From: Lysinibacillus louembei
Lineage (GTDB): Bacteria; Bacillota; Bacilli; Bacillales_A; Planococcaceae
Assembly: GCF_033880585.1 (NCBI RefSeq)
Contig: NZ_CP137624.1
Location: forward strand, 2,038,001-2,102,000
DNA: 64,000 bases
Direction of reading: 5' to 3'
Shown here: piece after piece, positions 16,469 through 24,931 of the stretch
How positions within the stretch are numbered: position 1 is the stretch's first letter
How the letters are laid out: every line of letters starts with the position of its first letter
Position numbers and translations under genes: made by a program
The notes under the pieces: generated by a model
Seen by the model: only the letters and a program-made list of their open reading frames with translations
Database searches by the model: none
Told to the model about the DNA's origin: nothing

Positions 16469-18874
16469 CTATTTTTGCATAATCCGATATAAAAATGCGA
16501 CAAATTGCGCTCTTGTCACAGGTTCATTTGGTCGGAAATGGCCATTATCACCGAGTGTAATTCCTTCACGCTCTAGCGTTGCAATATAACCTGCACTCCA
16601 ATGAGTGCTAGCCACATCTGCAAAGGAACTTGTGCCTTCTGGTGTTAGCCCTAGCACGCCAACAAGGACTTTTGCTAATTGTGCTCTCGTCATATTTTCT
16701 GCTGGGAGAAACGCACCACTTGCTCCATCTATAATGCCTGCTTGTTGCAATGCTTGAATTGCCTCATAATAAGGATGTGTAGACGGTACATCCGAGAAGC
16801 CATCTGCTTCTCTCACTGCATCTAGTGAAAATACTCTTGATAGTAACACCGCCACGTGCATACGACTAATCGGGGCATTCGGACGGAAAGTACCGTCTTC
16901 AAAGCCTTGGATAATACCAAGGGCTGTCAGTTCCTCAATCATCTCTTTTGCCCAATGTCTTTCTACATCATGAAATGGCACGATTGGCTTTGGTGGTTGT
17001 GAGGGTTCAGGCTCCTCTATAGGTAATGCTGTCCATTTTGCATAGAGCGAAATATTTTCTTGCAAAATCGTTTCTTCTACCCATCGCTTTGTCAATGCCT
17101 CATCTTGATACCAACCTTCAAAGCGATAGCCCTCTCTTATTGGCACAGGTAAATCGCCAACTTTTGTATTATAGTTTATGTCGATAGGTGCTATTGCTGT
17201 GCCACCGTTCGTATGCAATGTAATAGTTAACGCATTGACGGTTGTTCCTGTTGAAGCTGGTACATCAATAGTCGAATTATTACCATGCACCACTTTTATG
17301 GTAACTGTAATTACTTCCTCATCTGTTAATGAGCCATCACTCACCTTTACTGTAAAAGTATACTCTTTCGAGCTTTGAGTTGCTGATGGTGTCCATGTAA
17401 ACACACCTGTTGTTGCGTTGATGCTTGCTCCTGTTGGTGCACCCTCTAAGCTGTATGTTAATGAATTTATAGGTAAATCAGCATCCGTTGCACTTGCCGT
17501 AAATGTAAGCAAGCTTTCTTCATCTACCGTTTTATTGCCGATGGCTGCTAGTACGGGCGCTGTGTTGACTTCATTAACCGTAACAGTAATACTTTCTTCG
17601 TCTGTTAACGAGCCATCACTTACTACTATAGTAAAGGTATAGCTGCCTGGCCCCTGCGCTTCTGTCGGTGTCCATGTAAACACCCCTGTCGTTGCGTTGA
17701 TGCTTGCTCCTGTTGGTGCACCCACTAAGCTGTATGTTAATGAATTTATAGGTAAATCAGCATCCGTTGCACTTGCTGTAAACGTAAGTAAGCTTTCTTC
17801 ATCTACCGTTTTATTGCCGATTGCTGTTAGTACGGGCGCTGCATTTACTTCATTAACTGTAACAGTAATACTTTCTTCATCCGTTAACGAGCCATCACTA
17901 ACTCGTACTATAAATGTGTAGCTGCCTGGACCCTGCACTTCTGTTGGTGTCCATGTAAACAAACCTGTTGTTGCGTTGATGCTTGCTCCTGTTGGTGCAC
18001 CCTCTAAGCTGTATGTTAATGAATTTATAGGTAAATCAGCATCCATTGCACTTGCTGTAAACGTAAGCAAGCTTTCTTCATCTACCGTTTTATTGCCGAT
18101 GGCTGCTAGTACGGGTGCTGTGTTTATTTCATTAACCGTAACAGCAATACTTTCTTCGTCTGTTAACATTCCATCACTTACTCGTACTGTGAATGTGTAG
18201 CTACCTGGGCCCTGCGCTTCTGTCGGTGTCCATGTAAACACCCCTGTCGTTGCATTGATGCTTGCTCCTGTTGGTGCACCCACTAAGCTGTATGTTAATG
18301 AATTTATAGGTAAATCAGCATCCGTTGCACTTGCTGTAAACATAAGCATGCTTTCTTCATCTACCGTTTTATTGCCAATTGCTGTTAGTACAGGCGCTGT
18401 GTTGACTTCATTAACCGTAACAGTAATACTTTCTTCGGCTGTTAACATCCCATCACTAACTCGTACTGTGAATGTGTAGCTACCTGGGCCCTGCGCTTCT
18501 GTCGGTGTCCATGTAAACACCCCTGTCGTTGCATTGATGCTTGCTCCTGTTGGTGCACCCACTAAGCTGTATGTTAATGAATTTATAGGTAAATCAGCAT
18601 CCGTTGCACTTGCTGTAAACATAAGCATGCTTTCTTCATCTACCGTTTTATTGCCAATTGCTGTTAGTACAGGTGCTGCGGCGTATTCGATTTCAAGCTT
18701 TGGTTCAATCAGAGCTAATTGTCCTACTATAGGACTTTTCATCATTTTTCTCTCATAATAAGATTGGTTAGCCAAATTTTCTATTGCCCTTGCTGGTAAA
18801 CCACCAAATAACGTTTGCATAAATAAAACTGCAATCGCTATAGGAACGAGGGTTGGATTAGTTTTTCGTTGCAT
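16469..18874 (-). CDS. Secreted SLH-domain protein with five Ig-like repeats
   Basis: The 801-residue protein is a cell-surface protein. It has a signal peptide (about 1-31, ending PARA) and five tandem cadherin/Ig-like repeats of exactly 93 residues (about 67-531, each starting APVL.AIGNKTVDEES). An InlB/Listeria-Bacteroides type B repeat follows (about 555-620, with EGYRFEGWYQDE), then three SLH domains (about 630-801) that bind pyruvylated wall polysaccharide. It may be an adhesin or S-layer associated protein. The start follows GAAAGGAG; a TATAAT box lies at 18921-18916. The repeats are nearly identical in DNA, which suggests recent expansion. Confidence 0.9.
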   Translation of the reverse strand: MQRKTNPTLVPIAIAVLFMQTLFGGLPARAIENLANQSYYERKMMKSPIVGQLALIEPKLEIEYAAAPVLTAIGNKTVDEESMLMFTASATDADLPINSLTYSLVGAPTGASINATTGVFTWTPTEAQGPGSYTFTVRVSDGMLTAEESITVTVNEVNTAPVLTAIGNKTVDEESMLMFTASATDADLPINSLTYSLVGAPTGASINATTGVFTWTPTEAQGPGSYTFTVRVSDGMLTDEESIAVTVNEINTAPVLAAIGNKTVDEESLLTFTASAMDADLPINSLTYSLEGAPTGASINATTGLFTWTPTEVQGPGSYTFIVRVSDGSLTDEESITVTVNEVNAAPVLTAIGNKTVDEESLLTFTASATDADLPINSLTYSLVGAPTGASINATTGVFTWTPTEAQGPGSYTFTIVVSDGSLTDEESITVTVNEVNTAPVLAAIGNKTVDEESLLTFTASATDADLPINSLTYSLEGAPTGASINATTGVFTWTPSATQSSKEYTFTVKVSDGSLTDEEVITVTIKVVHGNNSTIDVPASTGTTVNALTITLHTNGGTAIAPIDINYNTKVGDLPVPIREGYRFEGWYQDEALTKRWVEETILQENISLYAKWTALPIEEPEPSQPPKPIVPFHDVERHWAKEMIEELTALGIIQGFEDGTFRPNAPISRMHVAVLLSRVFSLDAVREADGFSDVPSTHPYYEAIQALQQAGIIDGASGAFLPAENMTRAQLAKVLVGVLGLTPEGTSSFADVASTHWSAGYIATLEREGITLGDNGHFRPNEPVTRAQFVAFLYRIMQK
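17418..18700 (-). repeat. 279-bp tandem repeats inside the SLH protein gene
   Basis: Equivalent positions recur exactly every 279 bases (17418, 17697, 17976, 18255, 18534), one repeat for each 93-residue Ig-like domain. Copies differ by only a few bases. Copy number is likely to vary between strains by recombination or be misassembled from short reads. Confidence 0.9.
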
Positions 18875-18899
18875 ATGTGTTGCTCCTTTCGATTGATTT

Positions 18900-19435
18900 G
18901 TTTTTACGTGGATACATTATACAGAGCGAAGGTTAAAATTAGGTTAAAAAAATGATTATGGAAGGTTATGAGAAGGAAATAATGGCTATTTCTTTTTCAT
19001 TTACACTTGATTTATTTTTTGACAAATATACTTCTGTTGAAAAATGCGCCTCCCTAATATGGTCTGTTTATTGAATAGCAAGACGAACCTGTTTAAATGA
19101 CTTTACTACCTAATCTAAACAATTTTATTGTTTAAAAACAGTTTTCCCCTTTTAAAATACTCGTTTCTCGAATGATTAGCTCATGTACTATTTATAGCTA
19201 ACCACTGATACATACTCTAAAGAGGGGCAGATTTTTCTCATTTCTCTTGATAGAAACGTAAAGTGTACCCTTTGTAAAGGACATTTTGAAAAAAAACTAG
19301 GCAACTTCACTTATAGATAAATGAAAGGATTATCGGGAGATAGAGTACTAATTTTAATCTGTGGGGAGGCAATAGTAAGAGGGAGGCCTTTTTACTTTAT
19401 TCGGCTTCCTTGCTAGAAATATTTTCAATCTTATT
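18900..19435. other. Non-coding region with a solitary IS end
   Basis: No convincing gene is seen here. It contains the upstream region of the SLH protein gene (minus strand) and, at about 19264-19308, a lone copy of the IS3-type terminal sequence also found at 15892, in the same orientation. It is probably a scar from an earlier insertion. Confidence 0.6.
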
Positions 19436-19498
19436 TTGTTCCTTTCAATTTACTTTTGTTCTATTATAAATAATAAACAAAAAGGAATGGTGATCATA

Positions 19499-20533
19499 AT
19501 GGAAAATACAGTGGATTTAGTCATAGGCACATATCAAAAAGCAACTTCTGAGGCGCTTCAAATAATCACTTTACATACAAAGACATTGGAAATACAGCAG
19601 CAAGTAGCGATAAAAGGCATTGATTCACCTTCCTTTGTCGCTGTTTATCAATCCTATATTTTTGCTGTTAGTGAAGAGGATGAAGGAAGTATTTATAGCT
19701 ATCGCTATGATAAGGAGCAGCAGCAATTAATTGAGCTAAGCCGTCAGTCTACACATGGTGCGGCACCTTGCTATATCGCATACGATGCTAGTAAAAAGGC
19801 TTTGTATGTCACAAATTATGTATCTGGTTCAATAGCCGTTTTCACAGTCAATGAACAATTCGAAATTCAGCCTTGTAAGCAGCTGATTCAGCATACAGGG
19901 AGCAGTGTGAATGTGGAGCGACAGGAGGCGGCACATGCACATTCTATTGAAATTTTGTCCTTTGCTACAGACTATAAAATTGTGCAAGACTTAGGCTGTG
20001 ACACGATTTCCTTATATTTTACTGAACCGGATGGTATGCTAACACTCGTAAATACTTTTCAAATGCCATTGGGAAATGGTCCACGCCATGTCGCTTTTCA
20101 TAAGGAGCATAAGCTAGTTTATGTATTAAGTGAATTAACATCAACAGTTGATGTATTGCAGTTCGATGAAAACAAGCTAACTTTCGAATTAACTCAAACG
20201 ATTGCTACATTACCATATGATTTTGCTGGTGAAAGCACAGGAGCGGATATTCATATATCGTCTGCAGGAGATTATTTATTTACATCAAATCGTGGGCATG
20301 ATAGCATCACTATTTTTACGATTGATGCCCACGGGCAATTAGCGTGGCATCAATGTATGCATACAGGTGGGGAGACACCACGTAATTTCGCAGTTATTTC
20401 AGATGACTTACTCGTTATTGGCAATCAAAATGCTGATAAGCTCACAATGGCAAAGCGTGATGAGTGCAATTTGTTTGTGTTGCAGCCTGTGGAATATTTA
20501 GTAGAAAAGCCTGTATGTGTGAAGGTATTATAA
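19499..20533 (+). CDS. Lactonase-family beta-propeller protein (6-phosphogluconolactonase-like)
   Basis: The 344-residue product matches the seven-bladed propeller lactonase family (YbhE/Pgl type). Typical repeats include SPSFVAVYQSYIFAV, KALYVTNYVSGSIAVFTV, GNGPRHVAFH..HKLVYVLSE and GDYLFTSNRGHDSITIF. Family members hydrolyse 6-phosphogluconolactone or related lactones in the cytosol; no signal peptide is seen. I chose the ATG at 19499 (starting MENTVDLVIGTYQK), although an upstream GTG at 19490 is also possible behind AAAGGA. It is a single gene with no pentose phosphate neighbours, so the exact substrate is uncertain. Confidence 0.8.
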   Translation: MENTVDLVIGTYQKATSEALQIITLHTKTLEIQQQVAIKGIDSPSFVAVYQSYIFAVSEEDEGSIYSYRYDKEQQQLIELSRQSTHGAAPCYIAYDASKKALYVTNYVSGSIAVFTVNEQFEIQPCKQLIQHTGSSVNVERQEAAHAHSIEILSFATDYKIVQDLGCDTISLYFTEPDGMLTLVNTFQMPLGNGPRHVAFHKEHKLVYVLSELTSTVDVLQFDENKLTFELTQTIATLPYDFAGESTGADIHISSAGDYLFTSNRGHDSITIFTIDAHGQLAWHQCMHTGGETPRNFAVISDDLLVIGNQNADKLTMAKRDECNLFVLQPVEYLVEKPVCVKVL

Positions 20534-20575
20534 GGGAATTTAAGTTATAATAAATGATTAAAGGGAGTGAATGAT

Positions 20576-20782
20576 ATGGAAAGAATTATTATTCCGGTAG
20601 AAACTGTCCCAATAATCAGTACCTCGAGTAAAGGGGATCAATCGAAATGGCAAGTTGATAATAAGTGGATTAAGCAAAATACACGTGGTTATGAAGGACA
20701 AGCAGAGGTGCTCACATCGCTTATTCTATCATGTTCTACGTTAACAGAACGAGAATATGTTAAGTATCATCTTTTTTTATGA
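20576..20782 (+). pseudogene. Truncated gene of unknown function (N-terminal fragment)
   Basis: Sixty-eight codons from an ATG behind AAAGGGAG read STSSKGDQSKWQ, IKQNTRGYEGQAEVL and EYVKYH. This resembles the N-terminus of longer HipA-like or kinase-like proteins, but I am unsure. The frame ends in a run of seven T at 20772-20778. With six T it would continue as FYEGRVAND. It is likely a fragment of a decayed gene. Confidence 0.4.
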
Positions 20783-20808
20783 AGGACGCGTTGCTAATGA
20801 TTAACTAT

Positions 20809-21174
20809 ATGAAATTTGATGTAATGTGGATGGATGATGTAATTGCACATGTTGATTTAAAGCCTGCCAATGGTGGAACGCCGTATGTAATAAATTATAT
20901 TGATGATTTTAATAAACAATTTTCTCCGAATATGGAAGGGCATATTAGCATTGAGGAGCTAGAAACATGGCTGAAGTGGCGCACTTTTCCTCCGACTCGT
21001 GCTAATGCACAGGAGCTGTTAGAGGGCTTAGGTTTGCAGGCCTATAATCGCTGGGGCATTGTACGAAAAACACATGGTGTCATGGCAGATGATGAGATTT
21101 GGCTGCGCTTTGACGGTGAAACATTAACACATCGAGATGTTTGCTTGCGGAAATATTTGTATTATCCAGAATAA
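20809..21174 (+). CDS. Hypothetical protein, possibly linked to the preceding fragment
   Basis: This 121-residue protein begins MKFDVMWMDDVIAHVDL and has an orderly sequence with several Trp residues (ELETWLKWRTFPP, HGVMADDEIWLRF, DVCLRKY). I do not recognise a named family. No good ribosome site precedes it, and the frame is open back to 20779, which raises the possibility that it was once joined to or co-translated with the upstream fragment. It ends before a strong bidirectional hairpin. Confidence 0.5.
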   Translation: MKFDVMWMDDVIAHVDLKPANGGTPYVINYIDDFNKQFSPNMEGHISIEELETWLKWRTFPPTRANAQELLEGLGLQAYNRWGIVRKTHGVMADDEIWLRFDGETLTHRDVCLRKYLYYPE

Positions 21175-21185
21175 TAAATAGTGTG

Positions 21186-21222
21186 GGCTTGTTGAAAAAG
21201 GTAAATCCTTTTTCAACAAGCC
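21186..21222. terminator. Strong bidirectional terminator
   Basis: Sixteen-base perfect arms (GGCTTGTTGAAAAAGG and its complement) surround a five-base loop. It separates the plus-strand hypothetical gene from the convergent ydhR-like gene. Confidence 0.8.
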
Positions 21223-21315
21223 TATATTGCAACAATACATAAATAATCTTAAGGTTTTGGAATAGTGAGAACAATTTACAGAAAAGCTTTATATAATTTA
21301 TTTTAGGCTTCATAT

Positions 21316-21612
21316 TCAACCTTTATTAATTTCTGTCAGCTGTTCATTAATTACAAAAATCTTTGCATTTACATTGTCGATGCCAAATCCAGCTAGTCTT
21401 TTTGTGTGCATAGCAAGATATTTTTCAGCTGCTTCCTTTGTTGTGAATTTGTAAATACCACCAGCCTCGCCTGTTTCGGCATTTTCTGTCCAAATTTTTG
21501 AAATAAAGCCTTCTTCATGATTGATGCTTTGTGCCAATTCAGTAAAAGCCTGTGTCATTGCATCTCCGAATGGGCCAGTCATTTTGAAATCTATTTGTAG
21601 TAAGTAAGCCAT
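21316..21612 (-). CDS. YdhR family putative monooxygenase
   Basis: The 98-residue protein fits the YdhR family of small ferredoxin-like (ABM fold) putative monooxygenases. It opens with a core strand (YLLQIDFKM), then has GFISKIWTEN, GGIYKFTTKEAAEKYLAMH and a closing strand INAKIF-like segment. It lies 12 bases after the DsbA-like gene in the same direction, so the two form an operon. The divergent TetR gene probably controls them. The role may be redox or quinone-related detoxification, by inference from the neighbours. Confidence 0.8.
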   Translation of the reverse strand: MAYLLQIDFKMTGPFGDAMTQAFTELAQSINHEEGFISKIWTENAETGEAGGIYKFTTKEAAEKYLAMHTKRLAGFGIDNVNAKIFVINEQLTEINKG

Positions 21613-21624
21613 CCTTATTCTCCT

Positions 21625-22545
21625 TTATTTTTTTGTAATATAGTTTTCACCAAGAAGTGCCTTTAATTCATAAGCATTTGAGGAAAGTTCCTCTTCTATA
21701 AAGCTTGTTATAGCAGCTTGGTCAATATCATACATAACTTCTATTTCCTTTGAGAAAAGCAGCTCCTCTTTTTCAAGTAAGCTTGCAAGGGAAGGTTGCT
21801 CTTTTGGCTGTATCTCTTCACCAACTACTTTCTGTAATCCTTGAACATAAGCTTCAAGTGGGCGACTACCAACTATTTTTACACCTTTATTTTCTTCGTT
21901 TATCATAATAATTGTTGGGAAGCCTCTTGCACTAAGCTCGCGTGTAAGTGCAAAATCCTCGTTTAATAATTGATGACCGATTGGACCTTCAGCCTCTGCT
22001 ATAATAGCGTTACCATCAAGCCCAAGATGATCGACAATACTTATTAATACATCAAGCTCAGAAACGTTTTGATTAAACGCAAAAAGCTGCTCCCTTGTAC
22101 GACGTAAATATTCATAGGCTTTTTCAGCGCCATAATTTTTAGCGATGACCTTTAATACACGGGATGAGGGGTAAGAAGATTGCACAGGATTATCAATCAT
22201 CACTGAGCCATCAATTGGCATACGTGAATATTCGCCAACCTCTCTCCAATGTGGTGCAACGTCGGATGGTTTAGAAATACCATTCGCAGGATCAATCGGA
22301 CCATCATGCCATTTTTCTAATAATCCACCAAGCACAGTGTGGAAATTAAAATATTGCCCATATTGCTCTTGGAAGCGACGTAGAACAGGCTCTAACGCCC
22401 AGCAGTGTGAGCAAATTGGATCTGTTACATAATATAAATTAACTGTTTTTGCTGGTTTGTTGAAATCAATGACTGCCATTTCCTCATCGTCAGCAACACC
22501 ACACACACCTGTTTGTAAATCACACATCATATTATTATTTGTCAT
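21625..22545 (-). CDS. DsbA/FrnE-like thioredoxin-fold protein
   Basis: The 306-residue cytoplasmic protein has a thioredoxin fold of the DsbA/FrnE type. The active-site motif CSHC is in DPICSHCWALEP (about residues 43-46), a long helical insert follows, and the cis-Pro loop RGFPTIIMI is near 203. It resembles YjbH/SpxH-type or FrnE-like proteins and may reduce or isomerise disulfides, or act as a protease adaptor. It is first in an operon with the YdhR-like gene and divergent from a TetR regulator. The start follows AGGAGGG. SpxH identity is not assured because the CxxC motif and length differ among subfamilies. Confidence 0.75.
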   Translation of the reverse strand: MTNNNMMCDLQTGVCGVADDEEMAVIDFNKPAKTVNLYYVTDPICSHCWALEPVLRRFQEQYGQYFNFHTVLGGLLEKWHDGPIDPANGISKPSDVAPHWREVGEYSRMPIDGSVMIDNPVQSSYPSSRVLKVIAKNYGAEKAYEYLRRTREQLFAFNQNVSELDVLISIVDHLGLDGNAIIAEAEGPIGHQLLNEDFALTRELSARGFPTIIMINEENKGVKIVGSRPLEAYVQGLQKVVGEEIQPKEQPSLASLLEKEELLFSKEIEVMYDIDQAAITSFIEEELSSNAYELKALLGENYITKK

Positions 22546-22655
22546 TTAAGACCCTCCTAATTAATTGGTCTACTTTTTTATAAGCTTTTATAGTTGCCTT
22601 ACAGCTTTATTGTAGTAATAATAAAAATAAAAAAACACCAATAGATGATTAAATA

Positions 22656-22678
22656 TGTTGTTTAGCCAACACATTGGC
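22656..22678. promoter_or_regulatory. Overlapping inverted repeats, candidate TetR operator
   Basis: TGTTG-TTTAGC-CAACA and GCCAA-CACA-TTGGC overlap in the divergent region between the DsbA-like and TetR genes, 30 bases before the TetR start. This position fits autoregulation. Confidence 0.5.
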
Positions 22679-22707
22679 AAAATTGTCGAAAAAGTAGGAG
22701 GGATACT

Positions 22708-23259
22708 ATGACGCAAGCGAAAACAGATCCTCGTGTGCTGCGTACAAGAAAATCCATTATGGATGCATTTATTGAGCTTTCTACTAAAAAGGAATTTAAA
22801 GATATAACGATTAAAGATATTACGACAGAGGCTATGATTAATCGCGCAACCTTTTACGCTCATTTTGAAGATATTTATGATTTATTAGAAAAGGTTTTAT
22901 CAGAAATATTTTTGATTAACTTAGATGAGACGATTTTGGCTAAAAATGAGTTAAATGAGGAAACAGCGGTAAGTATTTTTAAAGCAATTACGAACTTTCA
23001 GCGCTCATTATCTTCACGCTGTCATAGGGGATATGAGGAGACAATTGCACGCATCATTAAAGATCAGCTTGAGGTTATTTTTTATAAAATGCTGTTAGCA
23101 AAGCACGACAAACCAGATACTGAAGCATTAAAAATAGCGGCGGTCATGCTAAGCTGGGGAATGTATGGTGCTTCAGTAGAATGGCGCAGAAGTAGCATGA
23201 CAACATCACCAGAGGAATTTATTAAAAAGGTAATTCCTCTTTATAAGGAGATTAAGTAA
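22708..23259 (+). CDS. TetR/AcrR family transcriptional regulator
   Basis: The 183-residue protein has an N-terminal TetR helix-turn-helix (about residues 12-58, with DITIKDITTEAMINRATFYAHFED) and a C-terminal ligand domain ending in a predicted helical dimer interface. It is divergent from the DsbA/YdhR operon and probably represses it in response to an unknown stress compound. The start follows AGGAGGGA. A bidirectional terminator follows. Confidence 0.85.
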   Translation: MTQAKTDPRVLRTRKSIMDAFIELSTKKEFKDITIKDITTEAMINRATFYAHFEDIYDLLEKVLSEIFLINLDETILAKNELNEETAVSIFKAITNFQRSLSSRCHRGYEETIARIIKDQLEVIFYKMLLAKHDKPDTEALKIAAVMLSWGMYGASVEWRRSSMTTSPEEFIKKVIPLYKEIK

Positions 23260-23274
23260 GAAGCATGTAATAAT

Positions 23275-23314
23275 AGAGCATATCAAGAAAGAAGCTCCTT
23301 TCCTGATATGCTCT
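23275..23314. terminator. Bidirectional terminator between TetR and SDR genes
   Basis: Eleven-base arms (23275-23285 and 23304-23314) pair perfectly and are flanked by T-rich sequence on the plus strand. Confidence 0.75.
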
Positions 23315-23317
23315 GTT

Positions 23318-24103
23318 TTAATATTTATATGATTGACCACCATCAATTGGAATAACGACACCGTTAATGAAATCAGCTTGATTTGATAATAGGAATGCTA
23401 CAAGATAGCCAACTTCCTCAGGCTTACCAAAGCGTTTCATTGGGTTTGGTTTTACAAATTCTTTACCTACCTCTTCCCAATTGTCTCCGCCGATTTGACG
23501 TAGTGAGCCTTCTACCATTGGTGTCATAATTGCGCCAGGAGCAATCGCTTTTATTGAAATGCCGTATTGACCATATTCAATACCTGAATTACGTGTTAAT
23601 CCAACAACACCATGTTTACTTGCTGCATAGCCAGATTGGTTGCCAACACCACGAATACCGCCAACTGAAGCAGTATTTACAATGGAGCCGAAGCCTTGCT
23701 CTTTCATTACTTTTAATACGTATCTCATTCCATAAAATACACCATTTAAGTTAATTGAAATTACTTTTTGAAATTCCTCAATCCCAAAATCCTCTGTTAA
23801 ATTTTGCTTTCCTTCAATACCCGCATTGTTAAAAAAGCCATCAATTTTGCCGAATTTGTCTACAGTTGCCTGTACATAGCCTTCAACAGCTTTTTCATCT
23901 GCCACATTTGCTGTTAATAATAGGGTTTCGGTATTTGGCTCAATTTCTACAATTTTTGCTTGTGTATCCTTTAAACCCGCTTCATTTAAGTCAACTAATG
24001 CAAGTGTTGCACCTTCAGCAGCTAATTGTAATGCAGTAGCTTGACCTAAACCAGAGCCTGCACCTGTTATAATAACTACTTTATTCTCAAAACGTTTCAT
24101 CAT
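23318..24103 (-). CDS. SDR family oxidoreductase
   Basis: The 261-residue protein is a classical short-chain dehydrogenase/reductase. The cofactor motif TGAGSGLG is at about residues 13-20, followed by NNAG (about 92), the catalytic Ser region NTASVGGIRG and YAASKHG (Tyr and Lys, about 160-164), and the C-terminal INGVVIPIDGGQ. The acidic residue after the second strand (LVDL) suggests NAD(H) preference. It is divergent from a second TetR gene. The alcohol or ketone substrate is unknown. Confidence 0.88.
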   Translation of the reverse strand: MMKRFENKVVIITGAGSGLGQATALQLAAEGATLALVDLNEAGLKDTQAKIVEIEPNTETLLLTANVADEKAVEGYVQATVDKFGKIDGFFNNAGIEGKQNLTEDFGIEEFQKVISINLNGVFYGMRYVLKVMKEQGFGSIVNTASVGGIRGVGNQSGYAASKHGVVGLTRNSGIEYGQYGISIKAIAPGAIMTPMVEGSLRQIGGDNWEEVGKEFVKPNPMKRFGKPEEVGYLVAFLLSNQADFINGVVIPIDGGQSYKY

Positions 24104-24149
24104 CTAATCTCCTCGCTTCTGTGCAATAATTGTTACAAGTTCATTGTAG

Positions 24150-24182
24150 GCAATCAAATTGCTTTTACCAATCAGCAATTGC
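24150..24182. promoter_or_regulatory. Repeated GCAATT-type palindromes between SDR and TetR genes
   Basis: GCAAT-CAA-ATTGC (24150-24162) and the perfect palindrome GCAATTGC (24175-24182) lie in the divergent promoter region and could be operator sites for the TetR protein. No direct support beyond symmetry and position. Confidence 0.35.
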
Positions 24183-24242
24183 CTTTAAAATGTAAAGAAA
24201 TACTACATTTTTTGAAAAAGTGTCGATATTGAGGTGAGTTAT

Positions 24243-24845
24243 TTGAAAACGCATTCAGTTCAAACAGAAAGAACAAAGCAGTTTTTGAAAAAATCATTTG
24301 TAAAAATGGTTCATGAAAAAGGTTATAATGCTGTGACAGTGAAAGATATTGTGACTGATGCTGGCTATAATCGAACAACCTTTTATTTGCACTATCAAGA
24401 TAAGCAGGATTTAGTAGAAGAGCTTATGCAAGAAATGGAAGCATTAATCCAGCATTATAGTATGTGTAAATATAAAAAAGATACGCCAATTGATGTGATG
24501 AAAATGAATAATTTATCTTTTGATTTGTTCTATTTCATTTATGACCATCGTGATTATTTTTCCTTGTTACTAGTAATGGACACATTACCTGGCATTCATC
24601 GCCAATTGCCTGATAGGCTATATTATATGTTTCTTCACCATTTTCAATTTAAATATAATAATGCAAATACCGATGACCAACATCAAAAGCGCTACATGGC
24701 ATACGGCACTGCGGGTGTGATTCAAGATTGGATTGAAAGTGGATTTATAAGTAGCCCAGCTGAAATGACCATGAAGGTAACCTCGATTTTAGGTACATTT
24801 GCAAAATATTTTACTATCCACTACGACGATGCTCAGTGCACATAG
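24243..24845 (+). CDS. TetR/AcrR family transcriptional regulator
   Basis: The 200-residue protein carries a TetR helix-turn-helix (about 15-60, with NAVTVKDIVTDAGYNRTTFYLHYQDK) and a C-terminal domain like the TetR_C_7/FadR-like group. The start is probably the TTG at 24243, five bases after GAGGTG; a GTG at 24234 overlaps that site. It is divergent from the SDR gene and most likely regulates it. Confidence 0.8.
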   Translation: MKTHSVQTERTKQFLKKSFVKMVHEKGYNAVTVKDIVTDAGYNRTTFYLHYQDKQDLVEELMQEMEALIQHYSMCKYKKDTPIDVMKMNNLSFDLFYFIYDHRDYFSLLLVMDTLPGIHRQLPDRLYYMFLHHFQFKYNNANTDDQHQKRYMAYGTAGVIQDWIESGFISSPAEMTMKVTSILGTFAKYFTIHYDDAQCT

Positions 24846-24931
24846 CTCTGGTAGTTTCTAATACCAAAACTTCAATTAATGGTTCGTTGAAATTCTGTAT
24901 AGTAAAGCCTTTGATGTGACTATTTTATTCG

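Noticed and set aside
17178-18758. Series of 74-codon plus-strand reading frames spaced 279 bases apart
   Set aside because: They are antisense images of the repeat-bearing SLH gene and only repeat because that gene does. They lack ribosome sites.
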